From an uncultured Lacinutrix sp. (GTDB taxonomy: Bacteria; Bacteroidota; Bacteroidia; Flavobacteriales; Flavobacteriaceae): a stretch of DNA of 45,048 bases. The stretch lies in contig CAKZMU010000027.1 of NCBI GenBank assembly GCA_937129145.1, positions 1 to 45,048 of the forward strand, given 5' to 3'. Position 1 is the first letter of the stretch, and each line of letters opens with the position of its first letter. A model generated the notes under the pieces. The model was not told the DNA's origin, made no database searches, and saw only the letters and a program-made list of their open reading frames with translations. Positions 15,191-22,728 of this stretch are shown piece by piece. The position numbers were made by a program, and so were the translations under genes.

Positions 15191-15595
15191 ATGTTAGAAA
15201 ACCCAAAAGTTAATATCAAAATTAAACTTGCAGCATTGTGGGCTTCTGTAACTTTCTGTTATTTATATGGAGACTACTTTGAACTTTATACGCCAGGTAA
15301 AGTAAACAGCTTAATTACAGGAGAAAATGTTTTAGACAGTCCTACGAAATTATTAATAGCATCAATAATTTTGGCAATATCTTCAATTATGGTTGGAGCA
15401 TCAATAATTCTTAAACCAAAAATGAGCCGAATTCTAAATATTATTTTCGGAACATTGTTTACGTTAATGATGTTACTTATAGGTGTAAATTCAATGACCG
15501 AATGGTATAGTTTTTATGCTTTTCTGGCATTTTTAGAAAGTATTATTACTGCTTTAATTGTTTGGTACGCATGGAAATGGCCTAAAGAAAACTAA
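15191..15595 (+). CDS. Small four-helix membrane protein (DUF6326-like)
   Basis: 134 residues starting MLENPKVNIKIKLAALWAS. Four hydrophobic stretches are visible: about residues 12-30 (LAALWASVTFCYLYG), 53-75 (LLIASIILAISSIMVGASIIL), 80-101 (ILNIIFGTLFTLMMLLIGV) and 107-130 (SFYAFLAFLESIITALIVWYAW). I recall proteins with this start and layout as DUF6326, but the assignment is from memory. Function is unknown. An intrinsic-terminator-like hairpin lies just upstream. The gene is the sole occupant of the second putative cassette and ends 89 bases before the convergent cysteine-synthase-like gene. Confidence 0.65.
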   Translation: MLENPKVNIKIKLAALWASVTFCYLYGDYFELYTPGKVNSLITGENVLDSPTKLLIASIILAISSIMVGASIILKPKMSRILNIIFGTLFTLMMLLIGVNSMTEWYSFYAFLAFLESIITALIVWYAWKWPKEN

Positions 15596-15683
15596 ACTTG
15601 AAGAAATAAATTTGAACGAATTTCTGAATCAATAAAAGCCAGTAGCCAACAAAGAACTGAGTTAAAAAATAAGTATTCTTTAA

Positions 15684-16664
15684 CTAATCTAAATACCCCA
15701 TCTCACGCATCCAATCGTCGTTAAACATTTTACCTACATAACGACTACCATGGTCATGGAATAACACCACAACAACATCGTCTTTTGTAAATTGGTCTTT
15801 TAGTTGTAATAAACCCTTAATGGCTGCTCCAGCAGAATTTCCTAAAAACATACCTTCCTTTTTAGCAAGCAATTGCGTGTATACTGCAGCGTCTTTATCG
15901 GTTACCTTAGTGAACCCATCAATAATACTAAAATCAACATTCTCAGGTAAGATGTCTTCACCTATACCTTCGGTAACGTAAGGATAGATTTCTTTCTCAT
16001 CAAACTCACCTGTTTCATGGTATTTTTTAAATACGCTACCATAAGTATCAATTCCCCAAACTTTAATATTAGGGTTTTGTTCTTTTAGGTATTTTCCAAC
16101 ACCAGATACTGTTCCTCCAGTCCCTACACCTACTACAAAGTGAGTGATTTTACCATCGGTTTGCTTCCAAATTTCTGGTCCTGTACTTTCGTAATGTGCT
16201 TTGGCATTACTTGGGTTATCATATTGGTTGACATACCATGAGTTTGGCGTTTCTTCACCTAAGCGTTTTGATACCGAATAATATGAACGTGGATCGTCTG
16301 GTTCAACATCTGTTGGGCAAACTACTACCTCAGCACCAACAGCACGAAGAATATCCATTTTTTCTTTGGATTGCTTATCAGAAATCACAAAAATACATTT
16401 ATAACCTTTTACAATAGCAGCCAATGCTAAACCCATTCCTGTATTACCAGAAGTTCCTTCAATAATAGTTCCTCCAGGTTTTAAGCGTCCGTCAGCTTCG
16501 GCATCTTCAATCATTTTCAAAGCCATTCTATCCTTTACAGAATTTCCAGGGTTAAATGTTTCGTACTTCGCTAGTACTAAACATGGCAAGTCTTCAACCA
16601 ACTTATTTATTTTTACCAAAGGTGTATTTCCAATGGTTTCTAATATATTTTTAGCGTATTCCAT
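15684..16664 (-). CDS. PLP-dependent cysteine synthase / cystathionine beta-synthase-like enzyme
   Basis: 326 residues from ATG 16664; the TTG-led 7-residue extension is unlikely because it overlaps the promoter. The fold-type II signature FNPGNSVKDR holds the PLP lysine (K44). The substrate loop is EGTSGNTGMGLA (69-80), and the phosphate-binding loop is GVGTGGTVSGVG (178-189). The middle part (KQSKEKMDILRAVGAEVV, AHYESTGPEIW, IDTYGSVFKKY) resembles cystathionine beta-synthase catalytic domains more than CysK, but the C-terminal CBS regulatory pair is absent. It makes cysteine from an activated serine plus sulfide, or cystathionine from serine plus homocysteine. It is convergent with the cassette region and read from its own promoter. 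Confidence 0.88.
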   Translation of the reverse strand: MEYAKNILETIGNTPLVKINKLVEDLPCLVLAKYETFNPGNSVKDRMALKMIEDAEADGRLKPGGTIIEGTSGNTGMGLALAAIVKGYKCIFVISDKQSKEKMDILRAVGAEVVVCPTDVEPDDPRSYYSVSKRLGEETPNSWYVNQYDNPSNAKAHYESTGPEIWKQTDGKITHFVVGVGTGGTVSGVGKYLKEQNPNIKVWGIDTYGSVFKKYHETGEFDEKEIYPYVTEGIGEDILPENVDFSIIDGFTKVTDKDAAVYTQLLAKKEGMFLGNSAGAAIKGLLQLKDQFTKDDVVVVLFHDHGSRYVGKMFNDDWMREMGYLD

Positions 16665-16682
16665 TTTAATTTTTTGATGGTG

Positions 16683-16716
16683 CAAAAATAGTAAAACTTA
16701 TGAGTATTCTATTCAA
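16683..16716 (-). promoter_or_regulatory. Promoter of the cysteine-synthase-like gene
   Basis: On the minus strand TTG (16716-16714) is followed after 23 bases by TATTTTTG (16690-16683), a full -7 match. It lies in the last codons and spacer after the permease gene, 18 bases before the ATG, so the enzyme can be transcribed independently. Confidence 0.5.
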
Positions 16717-17944
16717 AACGCATTGCTTTCACAGGAGATATTTTAGTGATGATATAGGAAGGCACTAACAACATCACTAGACATAAAATAAATGTGCCAA
16801 TATTAAGCCCAATAATATAGGTAGCGCTTATATAAACAGGTGCTTCAGTTACATAATACACACTTGGGTCTAGTGGAAATAATTTAAAGTATTTTTGAGC
16901 AAACAAAATACCCAAACCTATAAGATTACCCCAAAACAACCCTAACACAATTAAATAGGAAGCGTTGTATAAAAATAGTTTTCTAATACTCCAATTATTA
17001 CTACCAAGTGCTTTTAAAACACCTATCATTTGCGTTCTCTCCAAAATTAAGACTAACAATGCAGTAATCATGTTTATTCCTGCAACCAAAATCATAATAC
17101 CAATTATGGCATAAATATTTTTATCAAAAATACTTATCCATTCAAACACTGTAGGGTATTTTTCTTCAACAGTTATTGAGGTATAAAAAGAGGATATGTT
17201 TTGATAAATTTCTTCTTCTTTCTGTACTATTTGAGAATAATCGTCTATAAAAACTTCAAAGTGCCCTATTTGGTCATCTTCCCATTTATTAAAAAACTGA
17301 ATGTGCCTAATATCTCCCAACAAATAGGTTTCGTCTAATTCTTGAAATCCAGAATTGTATATTCCAGAAATTGTAAATGACCTTATAAATGGTAATTTTT
17401 CGGCTGAATCTTTATCAAATAACATTTGAAACTTATCACCAACTTTAAACTGTAATCTATTAGCTAAATGCTGTGATACAAGCACGTCGTTACTAATGTT
17501 ATCTTTAAATTTTGGCAACTCGCCTTCTACTAGAAATTCTTCAAAATAGCGCCAATCATAATCTTTACCAACACCTTTTAAAACCATGCCCTCAAAATCG
17601 ACTTCGGTTCTAATTAAACCCCATTTATTTGCAATACCTTGTATATGAGAAATACCATCAATATTTGGGAATTTAGGGTAGAAATCTTGGTTGATGGACA
17701 TTGGTACTTCCGATTCATCGGAAGCATTTGAATTAAACGTCGTAATTGTTATATGTCCGTTAAAAGCCACTGCTTTATCACGTATTTTTTGTTGCAACCC
17801 AATACCTGTTGCGATTGCAATCATCATAACAATAATACCTATGGCAATTGCTGTGATTCCAATTTTTATTATTGGTGCCGATACACTACTTTTATACGAC
17901 TTGCTACCAATAATGCGTTTAGCAATAAAATACTCGAATTTCAA
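16709..17944 (-). CDS. LolC/LolE-type (MacB-FtsX fold) ABC permease
   Basis: 411 residues. Helix 1 is at about 25-50 (PIIKIGITAIAIGIIVMMIAIATGIGL), followed by a large extracytoplasmic domain (about 55-270) and then three helices with the FtsX-domain pattern (IIGIMILVAGINMITALLVLILERTQMIGVLKALGSNNWSIRKLF). That MIGVLKALG segment is the cytoplasmic coupling helix. It is probably a lipoprotein-release permease needing a separate ATPase; an FtsE-like ATPase is encoded 13 kb away but is not evidently its partner. The start is TTG at 17944, with no ATG in range. A -7 match (TATTTTTG, 17978-17971 minus) lies inside the start of the divergent NamZ gene, which begins only 9 bases away. Confidence 0.88.
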   Translation of the reverse strand: MKFEYFIAKRIIGSKSYKSSVSAPIIKIGITAIAIGIIVMMIAIATGIGLQQKIRDKAVAFNGHITITTFNSNASDESEVPMSINQDFYPKFPNIDGISHIQGIANKWGLIRTEVDFEGMVLKGVGKDYDWRYFEEFLVEGELPKFKDNISNDVLVSQHLANRLQFKVGDKFQMLFDKDSAEKLPFIRSFTISGIYNSGFQELDETYLLGDIRHIQFFNKWEDDQIGHFEVFIDDYSQIVQKEEEIYQNISSFYTSITVEEKYPTVFEWISIFDKNIYAIIGIMILVAGINMITALLVLILERTQMIGVLKALGSNNWSIRKLFLYNASYLIVLGLFWGNLIGLGILFAQKYFKLFPLDPSVYYVTEAPVYISATYIIGLNIGTFILCLVMLLVPSYIITKISPVKAMRFE

Positions 17945-17953
17945 TTTATAATA

Positions 17954-19204
17954 ATGGTTTTAAACGTTTTCAAAAATACAGTTTTATTCTTTCTTTTGGT
18001 ATTCATTTCGTGTGGAAACAACACCAATAAAAATCTAAACTCTAATAATGATATCCTAAATCAAGTTCAGAATGACAAAGAAATCATTGTTGGCGCCAAT
18101 CAAACTGAAGCCTATTTACCGCTTTTAAACGGAAAGCGAGTTGGTATTGTTGCGAATCAGACTTCGGTTATATTTAAAGATGGAAGACAGATGACAGATG
18201 ACAGGAGCTATACACATCTAGTAGATTCGATAGTAAATTTAAATGTCAACGTAAAAAAAGTCTTTTCTCCAGAACATGGTTTTAGAGGTACTGCTGATGC
18301 TGGCGAACATGTTGAAGATGGCGTAGATATTAAAACTGGTTTGCCAATTTTTTCGCTTCACGGAAAAAGCAAAAAACCAAGTAAAGAGCAGCTAGAAGAT
18401 ATTGATATCATGATTTTTGATATTCAAGATGTTGGTGTTCGTTTCTATACGTACATTTCAACATTGCATTATATTATGGAAGTTTGTGCTGAAAATAACA
18501 TTCCGCTAATTATTTTAGATAGACCAAACCCAAATGGAAGCTATATTGATGGTCCAACCTTGGAAAAAGAACATCAAAGTTTTTTAGGGATGCACCCTAT
18601 TCCTCTCGTTCATGGCATGACTATTGGCGAATATGCACAAATGATTAATGGCGAAAAATGGTTATCAAATGGAATACAGTGTGACATCACCGTCATTTCA
18701 TGTAAAAACTATAATCACGATATGCCTTATAGTCTTCCAATAAGACCTTCGCCAAACTTACCAAACGACCAATCCATTAAATTATATCCGAGCCTTGGTT
18801 TGTTTGAAGGCACAAATATTAATGCAGGGCGAGGTACTGAGTTTCAATTTCAAAGGTATGGCGCTCCTTTTCTTAATCCAGAAACCATGACGTTTACTTA
18901 TACACCTCAGTCAAATTTTGGTGCCAAATACCCAAAACATAAAGATGAATTGTGTTATGGTGAAGATTTAAGCAATGTTACTATTGACCGTGAAATGACC
19001 TTAAAATGGATTATGAAAGCCTATGAAAATTCAACAGATAAATCCAAATTCTTTTTAACCAACGGTTTTACAAAACATGCAGGCACAACAGCATTGCAAA
19101 AGCAAATTGAAGCTGGTATAACTGAAGGTGAAATTAAAGCCACTTGGCAAAAAGACTTAAATGCTTTTAAAAAAACAAGAAACAACTACTTAATATATAA
19201 CTAA
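17954..19204 (+). CDS. namZ: Exo-beta-N-acetylmuramidase NamZ-like lipoprotein (DUF1343, GH171)
   Basis: 416 residues from ATG 17954. The signal peptide (MVLNVFKNTVLFFLLVFISC) ends in a probable lipidated Cys20, so it likely acts in the periplasm. DUF1343 motifs are all present: GKRVGIVANQTS (60-71), FSPEHGFRG (94-102), GLPIFSLHG, FDIQDVGVRFYTYIST, DRPNPNG, EGTNINAGRGTEFQFQRYGAP. Characterised family members cleave terminal MurNAc from peptidoglycan chains. Residues 32-43 (NDILNQVQNDKE) are encoded by a TTCAGAATGAC repeat arm. Residues of about 74-86 (FKDGRQMTDDRSY) arise from a tandem GACAGAT run inside a normally short loop. The serine hydrolase 95 bases downstream is a likely functional partner. 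Confidence 0.9.
   Translation: MVLNVFKNTVLFFLLVFISCGNNTNKNLNSNNDILNQVQNDKEIIVGANQTEAYLPLLNGKRVGIVANQTSVIFKDGRQMTDDRSYTHLVDSIVNLNVNVKKVFSPEHGFRGTADAGEHVEDGVDIKTGLPIFSLHGKSKKPSKEQLEDIDIMIFDIQDVGVRFYTYISTLHYIMEVCAENNIPLIILDRPNPNGSYIDGPTLEKEHQSFLGMHPIPLVHGMTIGEYAQMINGEKWLSNGIQCDITVISCKNYNHDMPYSLPIRPSPNLPNDQSIKLYPSLGLFEGTNINAGRGTEFQFQRYGAPFLNPETMTFTYTPQSNFGAKYPKHKDELCYGEDLSNVTIDREMTLKWIMKAYENSTDKSKFFLTNGFTKHAGTTALQKQIEAGITEGEIKATWQKDLNAFKKTRNNYLIYN
18053..18076 (+). repeat. TTCAGAATGAC interspersed repeat within namZ
   Basis: The 24-base stretch ending AAGTTCAGAATGAC matches 19 of 24 positions of the intergenic copy at 25766-25789. It is translated in frame as part of the linker after the NamZ lipobox, a place where extra residues should be tolerated. 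Confidence 0.5.
18186..18205 (+). repeat. Short tandem repeat GACAGAT-like within namZ
   Basis: GACAGAT GACAGAT GACAGG reads as nearly three 7-base units. It encodes a polar insertion (near residues 78-84) between the conserved ANQTS and THLVDS blocks of NamZ. Length variation between strains would be in 7-base steps and so would shift the frame unless three units changed together. Confidence 0.45.
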
Positions 19205-19299
19205 TGAAAGCCCATAATGGGCATTTGGCAGATAATGGTTATTAACAAAAACTAAATTATTAAAATTTGAATATTTATAACTCACAAAATTTTAAACAA
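19205..19299 (+). other. namZ-hydrolase spacer with weak hairpin
   Basis: The spacer holds GCCC-ataat-GGGC (from about 19209), a 4-bp GC stem (six pairs with a one-base loop if fully closed) without a T-tract. It could stabilise or pause a transcript rather than end it. No clear promoter box with correct spacing was found before the serine hydrolase, so the two genes may share one transcript. Confidence 0.3.
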
Positions 19300-20373
19300 A
19301 TGAACAAGCTAGCTTTTCTATTTCTACTATTTACTGGATTTACTTTTAGTCAAACTATTGACGACACTTACACTGAAAAAATTGAAAAAGCGCAAGCTAT
19401 TGCCAATCAGTTTTTAAAAGACAAACACATCCCTGGAATGGCTATTTCAGTATCAAAAAATGGTAATATGATTTGGTCTGAAGGTTTTGGGTATTCAAAC
19501 ATTGACACCAAAGAAAAAGTAAATCCGAGTGTGACACAATTTAGAACTGCTAGTATCTCAAAATCAATAACCGCAGCTGCTTTGGCAAAACTTGTAGATG
19601 ATGGGAAATTGGATTTTGATGAAAGTATTTACACTTATATTCCAGATTTTCCTAAAAAGAAATATGACTTTACCGTTCGTCAAGTTGGCGGACATATTGC
19701 AGGCGTTAGACACTATAATGGCAACGAATTTATACTCAACAAAAAAATGAGTATTGTTGAAGGGTTGGATATTTTTAAAGAATCACCATTAAAATTTAAA
19801 CCAGGAAGCGATTACAGTTATAGCACGTATGGTTGGAACTTATTGAGTGTAGTTGTACAGAACGCTTCAGGTGTTGAGTTTAATAAATATATGAAAGAAA
19901 CTGTTTTTGACCCTTTACAAATGAATAATACCGAATTAGGCTTATCTGATGTTGACATGCCGAATCGTACACAGTTTTACATTAAAACAAATTCAAATAA
20001 AATTAAATTGGGTGTTCCTGTAAGCAACGAACATAAAGTTGCTGGTGGCGGATTTATAGCAACCTCAGAAGATTTAGTAAAATTTGGAAACGAAATTATC
20101 AACCCAACCATATTATCTAAAGTATCAGTTAAAGAATTGGTAAATCCTTTAAAAACTAGTGATGGCAAAAGCACCGAATACGGTATTGGCTTTGGCGTTG
20201 TAAAAACAAAAAAAGGTACACCCAGATATAGTCATTCTGGTGGTGGTATGGGAGCGACGACGTTTTTAATGATGTATCCTAAAGAGCAAATAGTCATTTC
20301 TATAGTCACAAACCTATCGCAAGTACCTATTAGGCAACTTACTGCAAAGTTGGAAGATGTGTTTATAGATTAG
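19300..20373 (+). CDS. Exported serine hydrolase, class C beta-lactamase/AmiE-like
   Basis: 357 residues from ATG 19300; the TTG-led 11-residue extension would spoil the signal peptide MNKLAFLFLLFTGFTFSQ. Active-site motifs of the serine beta-lactamase/DD-peptidase fold are present: SISK (85-88, nucleophile Ser85 and Lys88), a YST motif within SYSTYGWNLL in the position of Y-x-N, and HSGGGMG near residue 318 in place of KTG. By family it could be a DD-peptidase, esterase or amidase. Because it follows namZ, an N-acetylmuramyl-L-alanine amidase role like Bacillus AmiE, which shares this fold and sits with namZ, is the most economical inference. It ends tail to tail with the next gene with no spacer. 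Confidence 0.82.
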   Translation: MNKLAFLFLLFTGFTFSQTIDDTYTEKIEKAQAIANQFLKDKHIPGMAISVSKNGNMIWSEGFGYSNIDTKEKVNPSVTQFRTASISKSITAAALAKLVDDGKLDFDESIYTYIPDFPKKKYDFTVRQVGGHIAGVRHYNGNEFILNKKMSIVEGLDIFKESPLKFKPGSDYSYSTYGWNLLSVVVQNASGVEFNKYMKETVFDPLQMNNTELGLSDVDMPNRTQFYIKTNSNKIKLGVPVSNEHKVAGGGFIATSEDLVKFGNEIINPTILSKVSVKELVNPLKTSDGKSTEYGIGFGVVKTKKGTPRYSHSGGGMGATTFLMMYPKEQIVISIVTNLSQVPIRQLTAKLEDVFID

Positions 20374-20784
20374 CTATTTCTTTTCGTTATTAGAAGCTGT
20401 AATTTTTTCAACTTCAACTTTTAAAGGATGTACTTTTTTATCCTGTAACACCCTAACAACAAATACAATTTTTAAAGGCACTTGCTCGACAACAAAAATG
20501 TGCTTTCCTTTAGTTAAATGTGTTAATGGGACTTTTGCTGAGTTGGCATCAATAAACTGTTGCGTCTCGCGTTTGTAATTGGTATTTATTGAATACACAT
20601 TTCTAATACGCTTATCTCCGTTTAGGACTAAGGTATCTTTGGTTTTATTCAAATCATGGAATAGGTCACTAGCAGTAATATTCACGTTTTTTTCAATTAA
20701 CGCGAAATCCTTTTTCTGTGCATAAGCACTAAAGCAAAGTAGACTGGAACATGCTATTACTAGCATTACGAAAGTTTTTTTCAT
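20374..20784 (-). CDS. Small secreted hypothetical protein
   Basis: 136 residues from ATG 20784; an upstream TTG would add seven residues before the signal peptide and is unlikely. MKKTFVMLVIACSSLLCFSAYAQ is a clean Sec signal with cleavage after AYAQ or near it. The mature part (about 110 residues) alternates strands and short helices: DTLVLNGDKRIRNVYSINTNY, IFVVEQVPLKIVFVVRVL, HPLKVEVEKI. No domain is recognised. Its stop directly abuts the stop of the serine hydrolase. The 172-bp region upstream holds no promoter I would defend. Confidence 0.6.
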   Translation of the reverse strand: MKKTFVMLVIACSSLLCFSAYAQKKDFALIEKNVNITASDLFHDLNKTKDTLVLNGDKRIRNVYSINTNYKRETQQFIDANSAKVPLTHLTKGKHIFVVEQVPLKIVFVVRVLQDKKVHPLKVEVEKITASNNEKK

Positions 20785-20956
20785 ATGAAAGCTGTTTAAT
20801 ATCAAATAATATTTGAATTAAATAGCAATTATCGACCCTCGTCGGCTAATCTAGGTAAGAACCACCTACATTTAGAAAAAAAATCTATGAACGGTATAAA
20901 ATATTAGAGGAACGAACTCTAATTGTTAATAAGTATGTTAAAAACTCGAAAAACGG
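20785..20956. other. Spacer between the secreted protein and sterol desaturase genes
   Basis: The 172-bp stretch contains CGAC-cctcg-GTCG-like symmetry near 20835 and a TTAG-rich tract near 20900 but no defensible promoter. It does not match the attC-like family. The flanking genes are both on the minus strand, so a promoter for the secreted-protein gene is expected here but was not found. Confidence 0.3.
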
Positions 20957-21796
20957 CTATTTTTCTTCTGGAAGAATGGTGGGTTTTTGATATTTCTGAA
21001 ATGGCTGTTTTAACAACTCTACTATATTGCCATTTTTTACTTCATCTGGAAAGACATCGACGCCATACACTAGCTTTTCCCTATCCATTTTCATATAGGT
21101 TCCAAAAAGTCTGTCCCAAATGGAAAAAATATTACCATAATTAGAATCGGTGTAAGGCAACACGTAATGATGATGTATTTTATGCATATCTGGAGACACC
21201 AACACATAGCTTAAAATATGGTCAATCTTTTTAGGCAACTTTATATTTGCATGACTAAACTGTGTAGCCACCAACGACATAGATTGGTACAGCATCACAA
21301 TACCAATGGGCGCACCAATAATAATAACGCCAGCTAAGGTAAAGGCATAGCGAATTAAGCTTTCTAAAGGATGGTGTCTGTTGGCTGTAGTTGTATCGAC
21401 TTTATGGTCGGTGTGATGTACTAAATGTATCATCCACAAAGGTTTTACTTTATGCTCTACATAATGTGGCACATAAGCTCCCATAAAATCCATTAGCAAC
21501 ACTCCTAAAAGTATGTATAAACCTAAAGGCATTTCTGGCAACCAATTAATAATTCCGAAATCGTTGGCAACTACCCAATCGGCTGCTTTTAACAATAAAA
21601 ACGCTAAAGCAAAATTGATAATAATGGTGGTTAGGGTGAAAAATATATTAGGAACAGCATGCTTCCATTTATGGTATTTAAACCTAAATAATGGCACAGC
21701 ACCTTCCAATAACCAGAAAAATGTGAGTCCTCCAACAAGTATTAAACTTCTGTGAAGTGAAGGAATGGTTTCAAAATAATTGATGATGGTTTCCAA
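20957..21796 (-). CDS. Sterol desaturase / fatty acid hydroxylase superfamily protein
   Basis: 279 residues with four or five membrane helices (SLILVGGLTFFWLLEGAVPLF, NIFFTLTTIIINFALAFLLL, LGLYILLGVLLMDFMGAYV, YAFTLAGVIIIGAPIGIVML). The di-iron histidine clusters are in order: HYVEH (111-115), HLVHHTDH (124-131), NRHHPLE (140), and HKIHHHYVLPYTDSNYG near residue 205. It probably hydroxylates or desaturates a lipid in the membrane. The only usable start is TTG at 21796; it lies at the edge of the attC-like element, which suggests the original start and leader were altered by the insertion of the CPBP cassette. No ATG occurs before residue 88. Confidence 0.87.
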   Translation of the reverse strand: METIINYFETIPSLHRSLILVGGLTFFWLLEGAVPLFRFKYHKWKHAVPNIFFTLTTIIINFALAFLLLKAADWVVANDFGIINWLPEMPLGLYILLGVLLMDFMGAYVPHYVEHKVKPLWMIHLVHHTDHKVDTTTANRHHPLESLIRYAFTLAGVIIIGAPIGIVMLYQSMSLVATQFSHANIKLPKKIDHILSYVLVSPDMHKIHHHYVLPYTDSNYGNIFSIWDRLFGTYMKMDREKLVYGVDVFPDEVKNGNIVELLKQPFQKYQKPTILPEEK

Positions 21797-21916
21797 TGAC
21801 GTGTTTTATGTGATTATGTTACTAATTTAGGGAATAAAAGTTGAATAGGAAACCTACGTGGGTTTTCGTAAGTAGGCTTGAACTAACCATCAATTATACA
21901 TGCTTGTTAACTGTGG
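21793..21916 (-). repeat. attC-like structured element, copy 2
   Basis: Read on the minus strand it begins CCACAGTTAAC (21916-21906), continues TGTATAATTGATG, has the inner hairpin CCTAC/GTAGG (plus-strand 21853-21857 and 21872-21876) and ends near ACACGTCATTGG. It shares TGTATAAT, GCCTACTT, CTAAATTAGT and ACACG blocks with the other copies in the same order. The CPBP gene's stop codon lies inside it (GTA TAA), and its right end touches the start of the sterol desaturase gene. Confidence 0.55.
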
Positions 21917-22728
21917 CAATTTTTTTCATTCCAATAAAGGTTATGGCAATTCCAATTCCAAATAACAGCCAATAAAATAAATTGAAATTATAACCAATCA
22001 GCCAATTGTGATATGAAATTCCAATATTATTTGTTGTAATTATAATAAGATTTACGATAAAATGAAGCATTATACAATACCCAATTTTTTTAGTTTTCAA
22101 ATATATTATTCCAAGTATAATTCCGCTTATGAAAGTTGGTATTAAGTTATTAGGTGTTTCAATATGCATTATTGAAAAACAAATACTTGAAACAACTATT
22201 GCTATGATAGGTTTATTGTTTTTTGATAATTTACCTAACAAAAATTTTCTATAAAATAGTTCCTCGATTATTGGTGCAACTAATAATGTAGAAATCACAT
22301 TGTAAATTAAAGCAATATTATTGTTAGAAGTAACAGGATTATTATTTGCAGAAATTCCTTGATAATATTTCAATATTGTAGTAAAATCCCAAAAAGGCTT
22401 ATTTATTAGCAATAAACCAATTCCAATTAAAGGTAAATACAAATATATTCGAGGGTTATAATTTTGAATTTTAAATGCTTTTTTTAAATCAAAATTTGGT
22501 TTCCAAAAAAAAAGATAAATCAGCAAAAAAGCTCCAAAAATAGATACAATTTTGGTTATTCCAAAAACATGAGTGAAACCATCTGGTTCGCCAATAAAAT
22601 ATTTAATTGGAAGAAGAATTGCGAGCTGAATTATTGTCCAAAATGCAAATACTAAAATTGTATATAAAAATGCTTTAATTATACTCATTATTTTTTTCTG
22701 GAACGATTCGGTTTTTATGACAGCCAAC
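21797..22728 (-). mobile_element. Putative integron-like gene cassette 3 (CPBP protease)
   Basis: The cassette fills exactly the space between the TAG stop of the thioredoxin-like gene and the start of the sterol desaturase gene. It begins on the minus strand with GTTGGCTGTCA (22728-22718). Its own site begins CCACAGTTAAC, whose reverse complement GTTAACTGTGG matches it at 7 of 11 positions including GTT and CTGT. One gene is present, in the same sense as the site. Boundaries are inferred. Confidence 0.4.
21894..22688 (-). CDS. CPBP family intramembrane glutamic endopeptidase
   Basis: 264 residues from ATG 22688; a TTG 39 bases upstream lies in the cassette leader. It has about seven or eight hydrophobic helices. 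The Abi/CPBP catalytic residues are visible: Glu142-Glu143 and Arg147 in IIEELFYRKF, His175 in FSIMHIE, and His209 with Asn213 in HFIVN. Family members include eukaryotic CAAX proteases (Rce1) and bacterial proteins tied to bacteriocin immunity or signalling; the substrate here is unknown. The C-terminus (VNKHV) and stop codon are encoded by the attC-like element. With its single-gene cassette layout, it was probably acquired separately from its neighbours. Confidence 0.88.
   Translation of the reverse strand: MSIIKAFLYTILVFAFWTIIQLAILLPIKYFIGEPDGFTHVFGITKIVSIFGAFLLIYLFFWKPNFDLKKAFKIQNYNPRIYLYLPLIGIGLLLINKPFWDFTTILKYYQGISANNNPVTSNNNIALIYNVISTLLVAPIIEELFYRKFLLGKLSKNNKPIIAIVVSSICFSIMHIETPNNLIPTFISGIILGIIYLKTKKIGYCIMLHFIVNLIIITTNNIGISYHNWLIGYNFNLFYWLLFGIGIAITFIGMKKIATVNKHV

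Larger units (their letters stand above)
15081..15650 (+). mobile_element. Putative cassette 2 with truncated 3' site (DUF6326-like)
   Basis: The unit starts GTTGGCAACAAG (15081-15092) where copy 1 of the element ends, and carries one gene. Near its far end, TAGCCAAC (15643-15650) matches the reverse complement of GTTGGC, as expected for the left end of its own site. The remainder of a site is missing: what follows is AAAGAACTGAG and then the end of the cysteine-synthase-like gene. It looks like the second member of a two-cassette array that has lost its terminal site. Confidence 0.35.

Noticed and set aside
17753..17953. 67-residue N-terminal extension of the NamZ frame
   Set aside because: It overlaps the permease coding region, and the ATG at 17954 begins a proper lipoprotein signal peptide.
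19205..19235. GCCCAT-a-ATGGGC as an intrinsic terminator after namZ
   Set aside because: The one-base loop is not feasible, the open form has only four pairs, and there is no T-tract.
20820..20900. The spacer before the sterol desaturase end as a further attC-like copy
   Set aside because: It lacks the TGTATAAT, GCTAAyTTAGT and ATACACAA blocks and has no comparable stem.
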